A stretch of DNA of 64,000 bases from Hydrogenophaga crassostreae (GCF_001761385.1 NZ_CP017476.1:671501-735500); one strand, 5' to 3'. Counted from the stretch's first letter, positions 26,418-34,590 are shown. Notes: generated by a model from the letters alone, not told the origin. Numbers and translations: made by a program.

Positions 26418-26984
26418 ATGGATGACATTGTCAAAGCGGCCCTTGCGAAGTGGCCCAACGTTCCTCACTGTTTTGGGTGGCTCGGCTTGGATGCGCGTGG
26501 CGACTGGTACATGCGCGACGACGGCGCGCAGGCCGCAGGGCCCTTTGCGCGGGCCCCAGGCGACGAGGGGCGCATCGGCAAGGGTTCCCGTTTGCAGCAC
26601 GACAAGCTGATCGACTTCATTGGGCGGAATTACGCGCCCGATGAGGTGGGGCAATGGGCTTTTCAGAACGGGCCGCAGCGGGTTTATGTGGAACTCGAAG
26701 CCGCGCCCCATGTCTGGCGACTGCAGCCAGATGGCAGCATCCTGGCGCACACCGGTCAGGTAGCCGGTGATGTGAAATCCTGCTTGCTGGATGAACACGG
26801 ACGCCTGTTCTTGGCGACGGATCTGGGCCTGGGTCTGGTGCACACGGCCGATATGCTGATTGCTTCCGATGCGGTGGAGCAGGGTCACTGGGTGCCGGAA
26901 GACGTGTTGTTCAGCACGCTGCCCGAGCGGTGGCGCTATGTGCTCAGTCCCCAGAAAAGGCAAGCAGAAGCGAAGGCTTCCTGA
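26418..26984 (+). CDS. conserved protein of unknown function (DUF, Burkholderiales-type)
   Basis: The 188-residue product starts MDDIVKAALAKWPNVPHCFGWLGLDARGDWYMRDD and has a conserved middle DKLIDFIGRNYAPDEVGQWAFQNGPQRVYVELEAAPHVWRL pattern, then ADMLIASDAVEQGHWVPEDV. I recall this as a DUF family common beside YheT in Burkholderiales (perhaps DUF2946), but not with certainty. It is soluble with no signal peptide. An in-frame ATG at 26352 would add 22 residues, and neither start has a clear ribosome site. It ends 9 bases before a strong two-way terminator. Confidence 0.75.
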   Translation: MDDIVKAALAKWPNVPHCFGWLGLDARGDWYMRDDGAQAAGPFARAPGDEGRIGKGSRLQHDKLIDFIGRNYAPDEVGQWAFQNGPQRVYVELEAAPHVWRLQPDGSILAHTGQVAGDVKSCLLDEHGRLFLATDLGLGLVHTADMLIASDAVEQGHWVPEDVLFSTLPERWRYVLSPQKRQAEAKAS

Positions 26985-26992
26985 GAACAAAA

Positions 26993-27023
26993 AAAAAGGG
27001 CCGGTCATTGACCGGCCCTTTTT
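26993..27023. terminator. bidirectional intrinsic terminator
   Basis: AAAAAGGGCCGGT and ACCGGCCCTTTTT form a 13-bp stem with a 5-base loop between the convergent unknown gene and the cytochrome gene. The A-run before and T-run after serve both strands. Confidence 0.92.
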
Positions 27024-27040
27024 CGTTGAGTCCGCCGAAC

Positions 27041-27907
27041 TTACTTGGCCGCGTCGACCATGAAGACGACAGCCGCATGGATATCAGCTTCGGATGCCGT
27101 GGCCCCACCTTTGGGAGGCATCGCGCCTTTGCCTTTGATGGCGCTGGCCACCAAGGCTTCCAGGCCAGTCGCAATGCGCGGTGCCCAAGCAGCCTTGTCG
27201 CCAAATTTGGGTGCGCCGGCGACGCCTGCCACATGGCAAACCGAGCAAGCCTGTTTGTAGAGTGCTTCACCAGCGCCAGCGGCGACGGTCATTGCAGCCG
27301 CAGGTGCAGCCGTGGCCACGACGGCTTCGGCTACAGGAGCCACAGCAGCAGCGGGAGCTTCTTCTACAGGGGCTGCGGCAGGGGCTTCGGCCGCAGCTTC
27401 GGGTTCGGTAGCACCAGCAGCAGGTGCTGCTGGTTCGGCAAACTTGGCCCCAGCGGCGTTGGCCATATGCACCACAGCGCGGCCAATTTCAACATCGCTG
27501 AATGCGCCACCACCTTGAGCAGCCATCGCACCCTTGCCTTGGAGGGCATGTGTCAACAAAGTCTCATATCCTTGACCGAGGCGAGGCGCCCAAGCGGCGA
27601 CATCCCCGAATTTGGGTGCGCCAACCACGCCAGCGGCGTGGCATGCTGCACACTGGGCTGTATAAACCGCATCACCACTTTGCAGTGGGCGGTTGGCATC
27701 GCGCAGCTCGACCGAGCCGATGCGCTGAATGCGGATTGCAGTGGCCAGTTCGGGGTCGACAGCACCTGCAGCGGGCTTGTCGTCTGATGTGACGAAGTAC
27801 ACCAGGCCAATGATGATGAAAATCGGGGCAACAAAAAAGAAAAACGACGTCCACAGCAACTGGGCTGGCGTTTTGATCGGGCCGGAGTGAGAGTCGTGAT
27901 CGCTCAT
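27041..27907 (-). CDS. membrane-anchored diheme cytochrome c
   Basis: A 288-residue protein with one N-terminal membrane anchor (FFFFVAPIFIIIGLVYFV) and two class I cytochrome c domains in the periplasm. The heme sites are CAACH and CSVCH, each preceded by YTAQ/YKQA and followed by GAPKFGD..AWAPR. The two domains are clearly duplicated and are joined by a long Ala/Pro/Glu-rich linker of about 60 residues. This is the c5-like type found widely in Comamonadaceae, probably an electron shuttle in respiration. ATG 27907 is the usual start; the longer upstream frame is not supported. Confidence 0.92.
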   Translation of the reverse strand: MSDHDSHSGPIKTPAQLLWTSFFFFVAPIFIIIGLVYFVTSDDKPAAGAVDPELATAIRIQRIGSVELRDANRPLQSGDAVYTAQCAACHAAGVVGAPKFGDVAAWAPRLGQGYETLLTHALQGKGAMAAQGGGAFSDVEIGRAVVHMANAAGAKFAEPAAPAAGATEPEAAAEAPAAAPVEEAPAAAVAPVAEAVVATAAPAAAMTVAAGAGEALYKQACSVCHVAGVAGAPKFGDKAAWAPRIATGLEALVASAIKGKGAMPPKGGATASEADIHAAVVFMVDAAK

Positions 27908-28053
27908 GGTGTCCTCAAGGGGGTGGCGGAACGGGGCTTGGAAACGGCCCGCGAACGGGTCGGCCCGCTCATCGGGCATTCAACATTCGATTATAGCCAG
28001 CCACCGCTTTGTTTGGCCTGACATAACCCCGCCTGCTAGAATCGCGCCCTGTT

Positions 28054-28129
28054 GCGGCTGTAGCTCAGTGGATAGAGTATTGGCCTCCGAAGCCAAGGGT
28101 CGTGGGTTCGATCCCCGCCAGCCGCACCA
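28054..28129 (+). tRNA. tRNA-Arg (anticodon CCG), CCA encoded
   Basis: A full cloverleaf is visible. The acceptor arms are GCGGCTG and CAGCCGC, the D arm contains TAGCTCAGT, the anticodon stem is TTGGC/GCCAA around loop CTCCGAA, and the T arm contains GGTTCGATCC, ending ACCA. The anticodon CCG reads CGG arginine codons. It stands at the junction between core genes on the left and insertion remnants plus the catabolic cluster on the right, a frequent integration target. Confidence 0.97.
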
Positions 28130-28409
28130 TTGTTTGTATTGCCGGGAAGTGAACGCCCTCCAGCGCTACCCCTCGCTCAATTTTGACGCCGGATTTCTCG
28201 ACCTCCTATGGCACGCGCAGTCAAACGAGCAATGGTCGGGGAGCTTCATAAGCGTCCTCCTGTGCCCTGTATGTGCCCTGGCGGCGCCACCTAGTTCGAC
28301 TTTGCGGCAGCTAGATGGTTTGCTTTGACTATTGGCCCCGTGCCCTTGAAGCCACCTTGAAAACCTGTACCAGGTGGGAGTAGAGAATCCCAACCAATGG
28401 AGTCTCTAC
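28130..28409. other. stretch without recognisable gene between tRNA-Arg and IS remnant
   Basis: No supported gene is seen. Base composition is less GC-rich than in the neighbouring genes and there is a repeated TGTGCCCTG/TATGTGCCCTG. It may hold the left end of the decayed IS3 element or an old integration junction, but I see no convincing terminal inverted repeat. Confidence 0.4.
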
Positions 28410-28676
28410 ATGAAAAGATCAAGATTCAGGGAAAGTCAGGTCGTGGCGATCCTCAAAGAGGTTGCGCTAGGAGCCAAGGTCGGAAATTTGTGCAGGAAGC
28501 ACGGCATCAGCGATCCGAAGTAATACAAGTGAACGAGCCAAAATGCCGGCATGAGCGTGTCGCATCTGGCGCAGATGCGACAGCTACAGGATGAGAATGC
28601 CAAACTCAAACGCATGTACGCCGACCTGGTCCTGATGCACCACGCCTCGAAGGATGTTGTTGAGCGAAAGCTCTGA
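28410..28676 (+). pseudogene. IS3-family transposase OrfA, remnant with in-frame stops
   Basis: Read in one frame from ATG 28410 the sequence gives MKRSRFRESQVVAILKEV, a typical IS3-family OrfA helix-turn-helix start. It runs on through LCRKHGISD, then a TAA at 28521 and a TGA at 28530, then GMSVSHLAQMRQLQDENAKL and MYADLVLMHHASKDVVERKL to a stop at 28674. The ends match a normal OrfA of about 88 residues, so only the middle is broken. The group resembles IS407-type elements, by memory. Confidence 0.85.
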
Positions 28677-28682
28677 CCCCGC

Positions 28683-29105
28683 AGCGTCGCGAGTTGGTCG
28701 TGCATTCTTTGATGAGCGACCACGGCATGAGTGAGCGCAAGGCATGCAAGACCAGCGGGCTGGCACGCTCCACACTGCGTTACCAAACCTTGCCACGCGA
28801 CGGCTGTAGGGTGATCAACTTCATTCAAAGTCATCTGGCCGTCAATCCACGCCGATGTTTTGATCCGCTGTACGCCACAGACCGCTTTCAGAAACAGCCG
28901 TGAGGCAAGGCTGTGTCGTGGCGTGTGTACCGGGAGTTGCGGATGAACCTGCCCAGGCGAGCTGAGAAGCGACTGCCTGCGCGAATCAGACAGCCGCTGC
29001 TGGCGGCGGGCCAAACTAACCAGGGCTGGAACTGGGGCTTCATGTCCGTTGCATTTTGGTCTGGAGGCAGGTTCCGAACCTTCAACGCCATCGACGAGTT
29101 CAACT
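28683..29105 (+). pseudogene. IS3-family transposase OrfB (DDE integrase), truncated remnant
   Basis: The frame gives RRELVVHSLMSDHGMSERKACKTSGLARSTLRY, then FIQSHLAVNPRR, a TGA at 28901, then in the same frame WRVYRELRMNLPRRAEKRLPAR and NQGWNWGFMSVAFWSGGRFRTFNAIDEFN. These are recognisable OrfB blocks up to the first catalytic region. The rest of the DDE domain is missing. The frame stays open past 29105 into the dioxygenase gene, which is why a much longer open frame from 28913 exists; the join is not a real fusion in my view. Confidence 0.85.
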
Positions 29106-29458
29106 GCGCCCGGTGGTTGCCAAGAAGCCCGGACTGGGTGGGGGGCGTCGAGCAGACGGCCAGCCAAACCGTGCGTTGCAGTTGCGTGAAACAGGACGAA
29201 ATCCGTCCAGCCATTTACCGCGTCCATAGGTGCGATCACGAGAAACCATTTTTCCATCGCGGTAGGCACTCGTATCCTTCGCTGGCTCGAACTGCAACCG
29301 GAGCTCCGATAGCCGACCAGTTCATGCGCCGTGCGATTGCAGTGCGGACTGAAGCGGTGATGACGCCAGTTGGGGCGTTGAACCGGCAAGAGCAACACGC
29401 CGCCCCTGATGGCAAAGCCCGTTTGCCGCCAGGCCGCCCCGCCTTTACACATCTCGCT
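29106..29458. other. leader region of the plus-strand catabolic operon, no gene recognised
   Basis: About 350 bases between the transposase remnant and the dioxygenase start. It is open in the dioxygenase frame but encodes no family I recognise, and no clear ribosome site stands before ATG 29459. The promoter of the operon should be here or in the IS remnant. I see no convincing -35/-10 pair and no copy of the two shared elements found upstream of the minus-strand operons. Confidence 0.4.
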
Positions 29459-30391
29459 ATGCTCAAACTCAAATCTCTCCACCACCTCTGCGTCGAGGTG
29501 CCGGATCTCGACACCAACACGAAATTTGCCACCGACTTTGGCTTGCTGGAAACAGCCCGCAAAGACAACCGGGTCTACTTTCGCACCTATGGCGCCGATG
29601 CCTACAGCTACGTGGCCGAACCCGGTGCCAAAACGCGCTTGAAATCGGTCGCCTTCCTCGCCGAATCGCGCGCTGTTCTGGATGACGCGGTGCAGCAATT
29701 CGGAGCCACCCCGGTTCGCCCCCTGGACGGTCCCGGCGGTGGATTCGCCGTGAGCCTGACCGACCCTGATGGCAACATCATTGACATCGTGTACGGCATT
29801 GAAGAGCGGGAGGCCGATCCGATGCTGCCAGCGCCTCAAATCAACACACCCGACAACGTCCAGCGTTTCAATACGCGCCATGTTCGCCCGGACGACGGCC
29901 CCGCTCGCCCACTGCGCCTGGGGCATATCGGTCTGTTCGTCGGCAACTACGCGCGCAGCGAGGCCTGGTATGCCAAGACGCTGGGCCTGATCGCCAGCGA
30001 CCGCATGTACGCGGGGGTGCCCAACAACTACGTCGGCGGCTTCTACCGCCTTGACCGTGGCGAAGAATACGTAGACCACCATGTTGTGGGCTTCTTCGGC
30101 ATGGGCGCGCCAGGCATCCACCACTTCTCCTTCGAGGTGCAGGGTATCGAGCAGCAAATGGTGGCCCACCGTCACCTGCAAAAGGCCAACTACCAGCCCG
30201 TGTGGGGCGTTGGCCGCCATCCGCTGGGCAGCCATGTGTTCGACATGTGGAAAGACCCCAACGGTCTGCGCTTCGAGACCTTCTCGGACACCGACAAGTA
30301 CAACGCCGAGCGCGCCGTTTTCGACCAGGACGTGCAGAAATCCGAAATGGATGTCTGGAGCAATGACTCCGTCGAGCGCTATTTTTCTTAA
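29459..30391 (+). CDS. type I extradiol dioxygenase-like (VOC) protein
   Basis: A 310-residue two-domain vicinal-oxygen-chelate protein. Domain 1 spans about residues 1-120 (SLHHLCVEVPDL ... SLTDPDGNIIDIVYG) and domain 2 spans 150-285. The expected iron ligands are present in the catalytic domain: His156 in RLGHIGLFV, His in GIHHFSFEV (221/222) and Glu273 in GLRFETFSD. Such enzymes cleave catechols next to the hydroxyls using Fe(II) and O2. ATG 29459 is chosen from family alignment; the frame is open further upstream through IS sequence. The FAH-type hydrolase that follows after 18 bases is the usual partner in meta-cleavage routes. The substrate is unknown. Confidence 0.87.
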   Translation: MLKLKSLHHLCVEVPDLDTNTKFATDFGLLETARKDNRVYFRTYGADAYSYVAEPGAKTRLKSVAFLAESRAVLDDAVQQFGATPVRPLDGPGGGFAVSLTDPDGNIIDIVYGIEEREADPMLPAPQINTPDNVQRFNTRHVRPDDGPARPLRLGHIGLFVGNYARSEAWYAKTLGLIASDRMYAGVPNNYVGGFYRLDRGEEYVDHHVVGFFGMGAPGIHHFSFEVQGIEQQMVAHRHLQKANYQPVWGVGRHPLGSHVFDMWKDPNGLRFETFSDTDKYNAERAVFDQDVQKSEMDVWSNDSVERYFS

Positions 30392-30409
30392 AACACAAGG
30401 GACATCATC

Positions 30410-31456
30410 ATGCAAAGTATCAACCCGGCAACAGGTCTTCATGAAGGCACATTTGGCGTCGGCACCTTCTCCGCCAACGGCAAAGCCTTCCCAGGTCTGG
30501 TTCAACCCGATGGCCGTTTGATCGACCTGTCGGCGAAGTTCCACGACACCCACGAAATCTTTGATGACTGGGCGCGCAACTTCGATGTGCTCGTCGACAT
30601 CGCTGCCAAGCCCGATGCGGCGCAACACGATTTCAGCGCCGTGAAAGCCTTGAAGCCCCTGGCCCACCCCAACCTGCTTTGCGCGGGCGCGAACTACAAG
30701 ACGCACTCGGCGCAAATGCTGACCAAGAACAAGTTCAACCAGCACAACCGCAAAGCCGGCGAAAGCGATGAAGACTTCTTCAAGCGCAACATGGAGCTGA
30801 TGGAGCGGCGCGCACGTGAGGGCACGCCCTTCTTCTGGACCGGCCTGCACTCTTCGCTGGTGGGTGCCAACGACGATGTGGTGCTGCCCGTGCTGGGCAC
30901 CCAGCCCGACTGGGAGCTGGAACTCGGCGCGGTTGTGGCCAAGCACCAGCGCTACGCAACGATCGAAGAGGCACAAAGCCTGATCGCCGGCTACGTCATC
31001 GTCAACGACATCGGCACCGTCGACATCTTCCGGCGCACCGACATCCCCTGGGGCTATGACTGGATCAGCAAACACCAGCCCTCCTTCAAGGTGGCCGGTC
31101 CGTTCATCGTGCCCTCGGCCTTCTTCAAGCCCGACCATTCCTTCCAGATCCAGCTGCAACTGAACGGCAAGATGATGCAGGACTGGCCCAGCAACGACAT
31201 GATCTTCAGCCCCGCGAAGATGCTGGCCTACGCCTCCGAGCGCATCAACCTCACGCCCGGCGACACGCTGATCACCGGCTCGCCCCCCGGCAACGGCATG
31301 CACCACGGCACCTTTCTGAAAGACGGCGACACCATGGAAAGCTCGATCACCGGGCTCGGCCGCCAGAAGAACCGCTGTGTACAGGAGGCGACGCCAGATC
31401 ACCCACTGGCGTACGGTTACTGGAAGAACGAAGAAGAGAAGCCCAAGACCGCTTGA
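30410..31456 (+). CDS. fumarylacetoacetate hydrolase (FAH) family protein
   Basis: A 348-residue member of the FAH fold, which includes fumarylpyruvate hydrolases, 2-oxo-hydroxyhept-diene-dioate isomerases and oxaloacetate decarboxylases. Catalytic-domain marks are LLCAGANYKTHSAQM, the metal-ligand run DWELELGAVVAKH, GYVIVNDIGTVDIF, and NLTPGDTLITGSPPGNGM near the end. It has an extra insertion around residues 105-130 (KNKFNQHNRKAGESDEDFFKR) shared with no paralogue here. It sits directly behind the extradiol enzyme, which suggests it acts on the ring-cleavage product; the exact reaction is inference. Confidence 0.87.
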   Translation: MQSINPATGLHEGTFGVGTFSANGKAFPGLVQPDGRLIDLSAKFHDTHEIFDDWARNFDVLVDIAAKPDAAQHDFSAVKALKPLAHPNLLCAGANYKTHSAQMLTKNKFNQHNRKAGESDEDFFKRNMELMERRAREGTPFFWTGLHSSLVGANDDVVLPVLGTQPDWELELGAVVAKHQRYATIEEAQSLIAGYVIVNDIGTVDIFRRTDIPWGYDWISKHQPSFKVAGPFIVPSAFFKPDHSFQIQLQLNGKMMQDWPSNDMIFSPAKMLAYASERINLTPGDTLITGSPPGNGMHHGTFLKDGDTMESSITGLGRQKNRCVQEATPDHPLAYGYWKNEEEKPKTA

Positions 31457-31574
31457 ACATGCGAGCCCAAGTCGATCCCGGCTCGCGTTGTGCGCGCCGG
31501 GGTGGATGCCGGCCAGCGGATTGCCCGCGTGGCCGGTTGGGCGTTCGGCGTCAGACAGAGACAAGGATGAACAG

Positions 31575-32006
31575 ATGTTGTTGTCGACCTATGAGATCCA
31601 TTGCCGTGCGCTGTTGCGCATCGTGACCGCCTTGCTGTTCATGCAGCACGGTGCTCAGAAGCTCTTTCACTACCCACCCGGCGGACACCACCAGGGCCCA
31701 CTGGATCTGTTCAGCTTGATTGGTGTCGCAGGCGTTCTGGAGTTCTTTGGCGGCCTGCTGCTTGTCGTCGGCCTGTACACCCGCAGCGTGGCATTCGTTC
31801 TGTCCGGCCAGATGGCTGTGGCCTACTTCGCGTTTCACGTGCCGGGTGGCAAAGACGCACCCGGCGGTTTTTTTCCCGTGGTCAATGGCGGCGAGTTGGC
31901 CATCATTTTCTGCTTTGTCTTCTTCTACCTCGTCTTCTCGGGCCCTGGCGCCTGGTCGCTGGACGGTTTGATCAAGGCCAAAGCTCCGCGCGCTGCGACC
32001 AACTGA
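31575..32006 (+). CDS. DoxX family membrane protein
   Basis: A 143-residue protein with four hydrophobic segments and the DoxX marks LFMQHGAQKLFHYP near the first helix, GVLEFFGGLLLVVGLYTR in the second, and ending in VFFYLVFSGPGAWSLDGL. AAGGA lies before ATG 31575. DoxX proteins occur in many aromatic-degradation and stress clusters, with roles in redox or sulfur metabolism suggested. It stands between the FAH enzyme and the Rieske oxygenase. Confidence 0.87.
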   Translation: MLLSTYEIHCRALLRIVTALLFMQHGAQKLFHYPPGGHHQGPLDLFSLIGVAGVLEFFGGLLLVVGLYTRSVAFVLSGQMAVAYFAFHVPGGKDAPGGFFPVVNGGELAIIFCFVFFYLVFSGPGAWSLDGLIKAKAPRAATN

Positions 32007-32151
32007 TTTTGCAAAGAGCTGTTGAGTCCAAGTCATTCAGCCAACCGAAAGATCGACCTTCACACCGTTTCAACCATTGGCCTGCCGATCAGGCCATATC
32101 TGTCCCGATACAAGCTTGCGCACACCCAATTTTTAAAAGGAGACTCTCTTT

Positions 32152-33222
32152 ATGTATCCGTTCAAACAGGAAAGCTCGATGGTCCGCAACCGCTGGTACA
32201 TGGCTGCGTTTTCCAATGAGATCACGCGCCAGCCCATGGAGCGCACCATCCTTGGCAAGCCCGTGGTCATGTACCGGAAAGAGAACGGCGCACCGGTCGC
32301 CATGTACGGCCTGTGCCCACACCGCTACTTCCCCCTGGCGCAAGGCCACGTCGAAGGTGACACCATTGTCTGCGGCTACCACGGCTTCAAGTTCGCCGCT
32401 ACCGGTGTGCAGACCGAAGTGCCTTCGCAAGATGAAGTCAAAACAAAATTCTGCCAGCCGGTCTACCGCATCGAAGAGCGCGGCCCCATTTGCTGGATCT
32501 GGATGGGTGATTCAGACAAGTGCGACGAAAAGCTCATTCCGCCGTACCACGACTTCGGCCTGGAACAACCCGACTGGCACTACAGCTCCGAGAACTACTT
32601 CCACCTGGAAGGGCGTTCCCAGTTGCTGGTGGACAACCTGATGGATCTGACCCATCTGCCCTATGTGCACCACCACCTCGGCGGCGGCGAAGCCATGAAG
32701 AAGATTCCACTGGTCACCGAAGAACGCGAGCTGAGCTACCGGGTCTTGCGCAACGGCAAGGCCCCCTGGAACCCATTCTTTGACAAGATCTTTGGGCCAG
32801 AAGCCGTGTTTGAAGGTTTGGCCAGCTTCCACATCGAAAGCGACTTTTATGGCCCCGAGCTGATCAAGACCAGCTTGCCGATCATCACGCATGTGGATGG
32901 CCATGACCAGGTTCCCAAAGCCCTGGGATCCTTGCTCATTCTTCATGGCATCACCCCGGAAACCGAAACCACGACCCACTATTTCGGTTTCTCGGTGCGC
33001 AACTTCCGCCAGGGTGACGAAGTGCTGGACCGCATTCAGTACGAGTCCGAGCTGGTCGTTCGCCAACAGGATGTGACCGTCATCAATGCGGTGGAAAAAC
33101 GCCTGGATGCGGCGGCGGCATTTCAGAAAGAGCTGCTTGTCGTGGCCGATGTACCGGCCGTTCAGGCGCGCAGAAAAGTCGAGGCCATGTTGGCGGCAGA
33201 GAGCGCCGGGAACATTTCCTGA
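32152..33222 (+). CDS. Rieske non-heme iron oxygenase, VanA-type
   Basis: A 356-residue terminal oxygenase of the single-component-subunit class (vanillate demethylase, toluate or phenoxybenzoate relatives). The Rieske [2Fe-2S] site is CPHR (C55, H57) and CGYHG (C74, H77). The mononuclear iron site is in DNLMDLTHLPYVH, with Asn162, Asp165, His168 and His173. AAAAGGAGA lies before ATG 32152. It would hydroxylate or O-demethylate a ring substrate using electrons from a VanB-type reductase; the likely partner is encoded at 45001-45960 on the other strand. It ends the plus-strand operon with dioxygenase, FAH and DoxX. Confidence 0.92.
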   Translation: MYPFKQESSMVRNRWYMAAFSNEITRQPMERTILGKPVVMYRKENGAPVAMYGLCPHRYFPLAQGHVEGDTIVCGYHGFKFAATGVQTEVPSQDEVKTKFCQPVYRIEERGPICWIWMGDSDKCDEKLIPPYHDFGLEQPDWHYSSENYFHLEGRSQLLVDNLMDLTHLPYVHHHLGGGEAMKKIPLVTEERELSYRVLRNGKAPWNPFFDKIFGPEAVFEGLASFHIESDFYGPELIKTSLPIITHVDGHDQVPKALGSLLILHGITPETETTTHYFGFSVRNFRQGDEVLDRIQYESELVVRQQDVTVINAVEKRLDAAAAFQKELLVVADVPAVQARRKVEAMLAAESAGNIS

Positions 33223-33231
33223 CCCAATCAG

Positions 33232-33275
33232 GGCGTTGAACACCAAGCCGATTTTTCGCCGAGTTCAACGCCTTT
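33232..33275 (+). terminator. possible terminator after the Rieske oxygenase gene
   Basis: GGCGTTGAAC and GTTCAACGCC form a perfect 10-bp stem around a 21-base, T-containing loop, followed by TTT. It lies between the convergent oxygenase and MarR genes. The loop is long and the U-tract short, so efficiency is uncertain. Confidence 0.5.
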
Positions 33276-33340
33276 GGCCACTCAGCCCATCGGAGGCCTG
33301 AAACAGCCACCGCTGGCACACGGCCAAGCAGCCAGAGCGT

Positions 33341-33823
33341 TCACGCCTCGGTATCTAGATTGCGTTTCACCCGATCCAGAAGGGCCTTCAGCGCTTGAAC
33401 CTCCTGTGCGCTGAAGCCTGCCACGGCGGTGGTACTCAACCGTTTCGCCTCCTGCTGCAAGCTGCGTTGCAAGGCGGCGCCTTCGGCGGTGAGGCTCAAG
33501 CGCAGGTTGCGCCGGTCAGCCTCATCGGCCTCGGCCGCCAGAAGGCCCCGGTCGCGCAAACCTTTGATGAGCCTGGCCAACTGCGCCTTGTCGCGCCCGC
33601 TCTGCTGCGCAAGATCACTCTGCGTCGCGCCGGGTCGGCGGCCAAAGAAGCCCAGGACTTTGCTGTCCATGTGGGTGACGTCATGCGGACCGTCGCGCAA
33701 CGCCTTGTACTTCTGCGAGCGGTACAGGTGCATGACGGCATGAATAGCCTCCAGAACGTCGTCGTCCTGGCCCGATGATTTTTGGTTGACAATGTCAAAT
33801 GATTTAGGCATGATAGTGGACAT
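33341..33823 (-). CDS. MarR-family transcriptional regulator
   Basis: A 160-residue winged-helix protein. The DNA-binding region is seen in GATQSDLAQQSGRDKAQLARLIKGLRDRGLL, followed by the wing EADEADRRNLRLSLTAEG; helices on either side would form the dimer. MarR proteins repress nearby genes and release DNA when bound by phenolic ligands. It is divergent from the flavoprotein gene 27 bases away, with inverted repeats over its own start. Start is uncertain between ATG 33823 and ATG 33811. Confidence 0.87.
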   Translation of the reverse strand: MSTIMPKSFDIVNQKSSGQDDDVLEAIHAVMHLYRSQKYKALRDGPHDVTHMDSKVLGFFGRRPGATQSDLAQQSGRDKAQLARLIKGLRDRGLLAAEADEADRRNLRLSLTAEGAALQRSLQQEAKRLSTTAVAGFSAQEVQALKALLDRVKRNLDTEA

Positions 33824-33828
33824 TATCA
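33786..33828. promoter_or_regulatory. inverted repeats at the MarR/flavoprotein divergent start (candidate MarR operators)
   Basis: TTGACAATGTCAA at 33786-33798 is a perfect inverted repeat around one base, and TGATAGTGGACATTATCA at 33811-33828 is an imperfect one. TTGACA at 33786-33791 could also be the -35 of the plus-strand gene, with CATGAT 17 bases later as a weak -10. Both repeats overlap the MarR start region, the usual layout for autorepression. Confidence 0.55.
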
Positions 33829-33849
33829 ATCATTAAGACAATCTTTTCC

Positions 33850-34590
33850 ATGAACAACGAAACACCAGCAAGCCGCGTAAAGCGTGTGCGCTACGAACTC
33901 AAACGCCGCAACCTGGAGGTCGCGCGCGTCGAAACCCTCAGTCCCCACTTCAAAAGCATCACCTTCTCGGGGGAAGCCCTGGCCGATTTTGTCAGCGGAT
34001 CTTTTGATGACCACATCAAATTCATGCTCGATGCCGACGGCACGGATCCCGTGCGGCGCGACTACACGCCCCGCAAGTTTGACGCTGCGGCACGTGAGCT
34101 GACGATCGAATTCGCGATCCACAGCGAAGGCCGCACCGCACAGTGGGCCGCGCAGGCCGCGCCCGGGCAGCAGGCCACGATTGGCGGACCACGCGGCTCC
34201 TTCATCATCCCGACCGACTTCGACTGGCATCTGCTGGTCGGTGACGAAACGGCCCTGCCTGCCATTCATCGGCGTCTGGAAGAACTGCCTCCGCAAGCCC
34301 GTGCATTCGTGGTGATTCAGGTTGCTGATGCGGCCGACCGCCGTGAGCTGGGCAGCGCGGCCAATGCCCAGGTGCAATGGGTATCCACCGCGGACGCCAT
34401 GCTGGACGCGGTGCGCGCACTCGACTTGCCTGGCGGCGAAGGTTATGCCTGGTGTGCGGGCGAAGCCAGCGCAATGGCCACATTGCGTGGTGTGCTGCTG
34501 GCGGACAAAGGCATCGATCGGCAAGCCATGCGCGTTGCCGCCTACTGGAAGCGTGGCGCCGCTGCGCACCACGAAAACCTGGCCGACTGA
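33850..34590 (+). CDS. siderophore-interacting protein (SIP) family flavin reductase
   Basis: A 246-residue FAD/NAD(P)H-dependent protein. It starts with a beta-barrel flavin domain carrying the FAD motif RRDYTPRKFD (about residues 61-70). This is followed by GQQATIGGPRGSFIIP and a nucleotide domain ending in the family's GYAWCAGEASAM and RVAAYWKRGAAAHHEN. SIP proteins reduce ferric siderophores in the cytoplasm. Its location inside a ring-degradation cluster under a MarR regulator suggests it may supply Fe(II) or electrons for the non-heme iron enzymes; that is inference. No clear ribosome site stands before ATG 33850. Confidence 0.88.
   Translation: MNNETPASRVKRVRYELKRRNLEVARVETLSPHFKSITFSGEALADFVSGSFDDHIKFMLDADGTDPVRRDYTPRKFDAAARELTIEFAIHSEGRTAQWAAQAAPGQQATIGGPRGSFIIPTDFDWHLLVGDETALPAIHRRLEELPPQARAFVVIQVADAADRRELGSAANAQVQWVSTADAMLDAVRALDLPGGEGYAWCAGEASAMATLRGVLLADKGIDRQAMRVAAYWKRGAAAHHENLAD

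Larger units (their letters stand above)
28410..29105 (+). mobile_element. decayed IS3-family insertion element
   Basis: Two consecutive transposase remnants, OrfA then OrfB, in the usual order, with stops in OrfA and loss of the 3' half of OrfB. Terminal repeats and target duplication could not be recognised. It lies between the tRNA-Arg gene and the catabolic genes. Confidence 0.82.

Noticed and set aside
28913..30391. A 492-residue transposase-dioxygenase fusion
   Set aside because: The first 182 codons are decayed OrfB plus unassigned sequence; the VOC family starts at residue 183 (ATG 29459).
28436..31564. Open frame of 1,042 codons on the minus strand
   Set aside because: It lies antisense to the dioxygenase, FAH and transposase remnants, whose own frames show clear family motifs; its translation has no recognisable domain and is rich in His and Val as expected of a GC-rich shadow.
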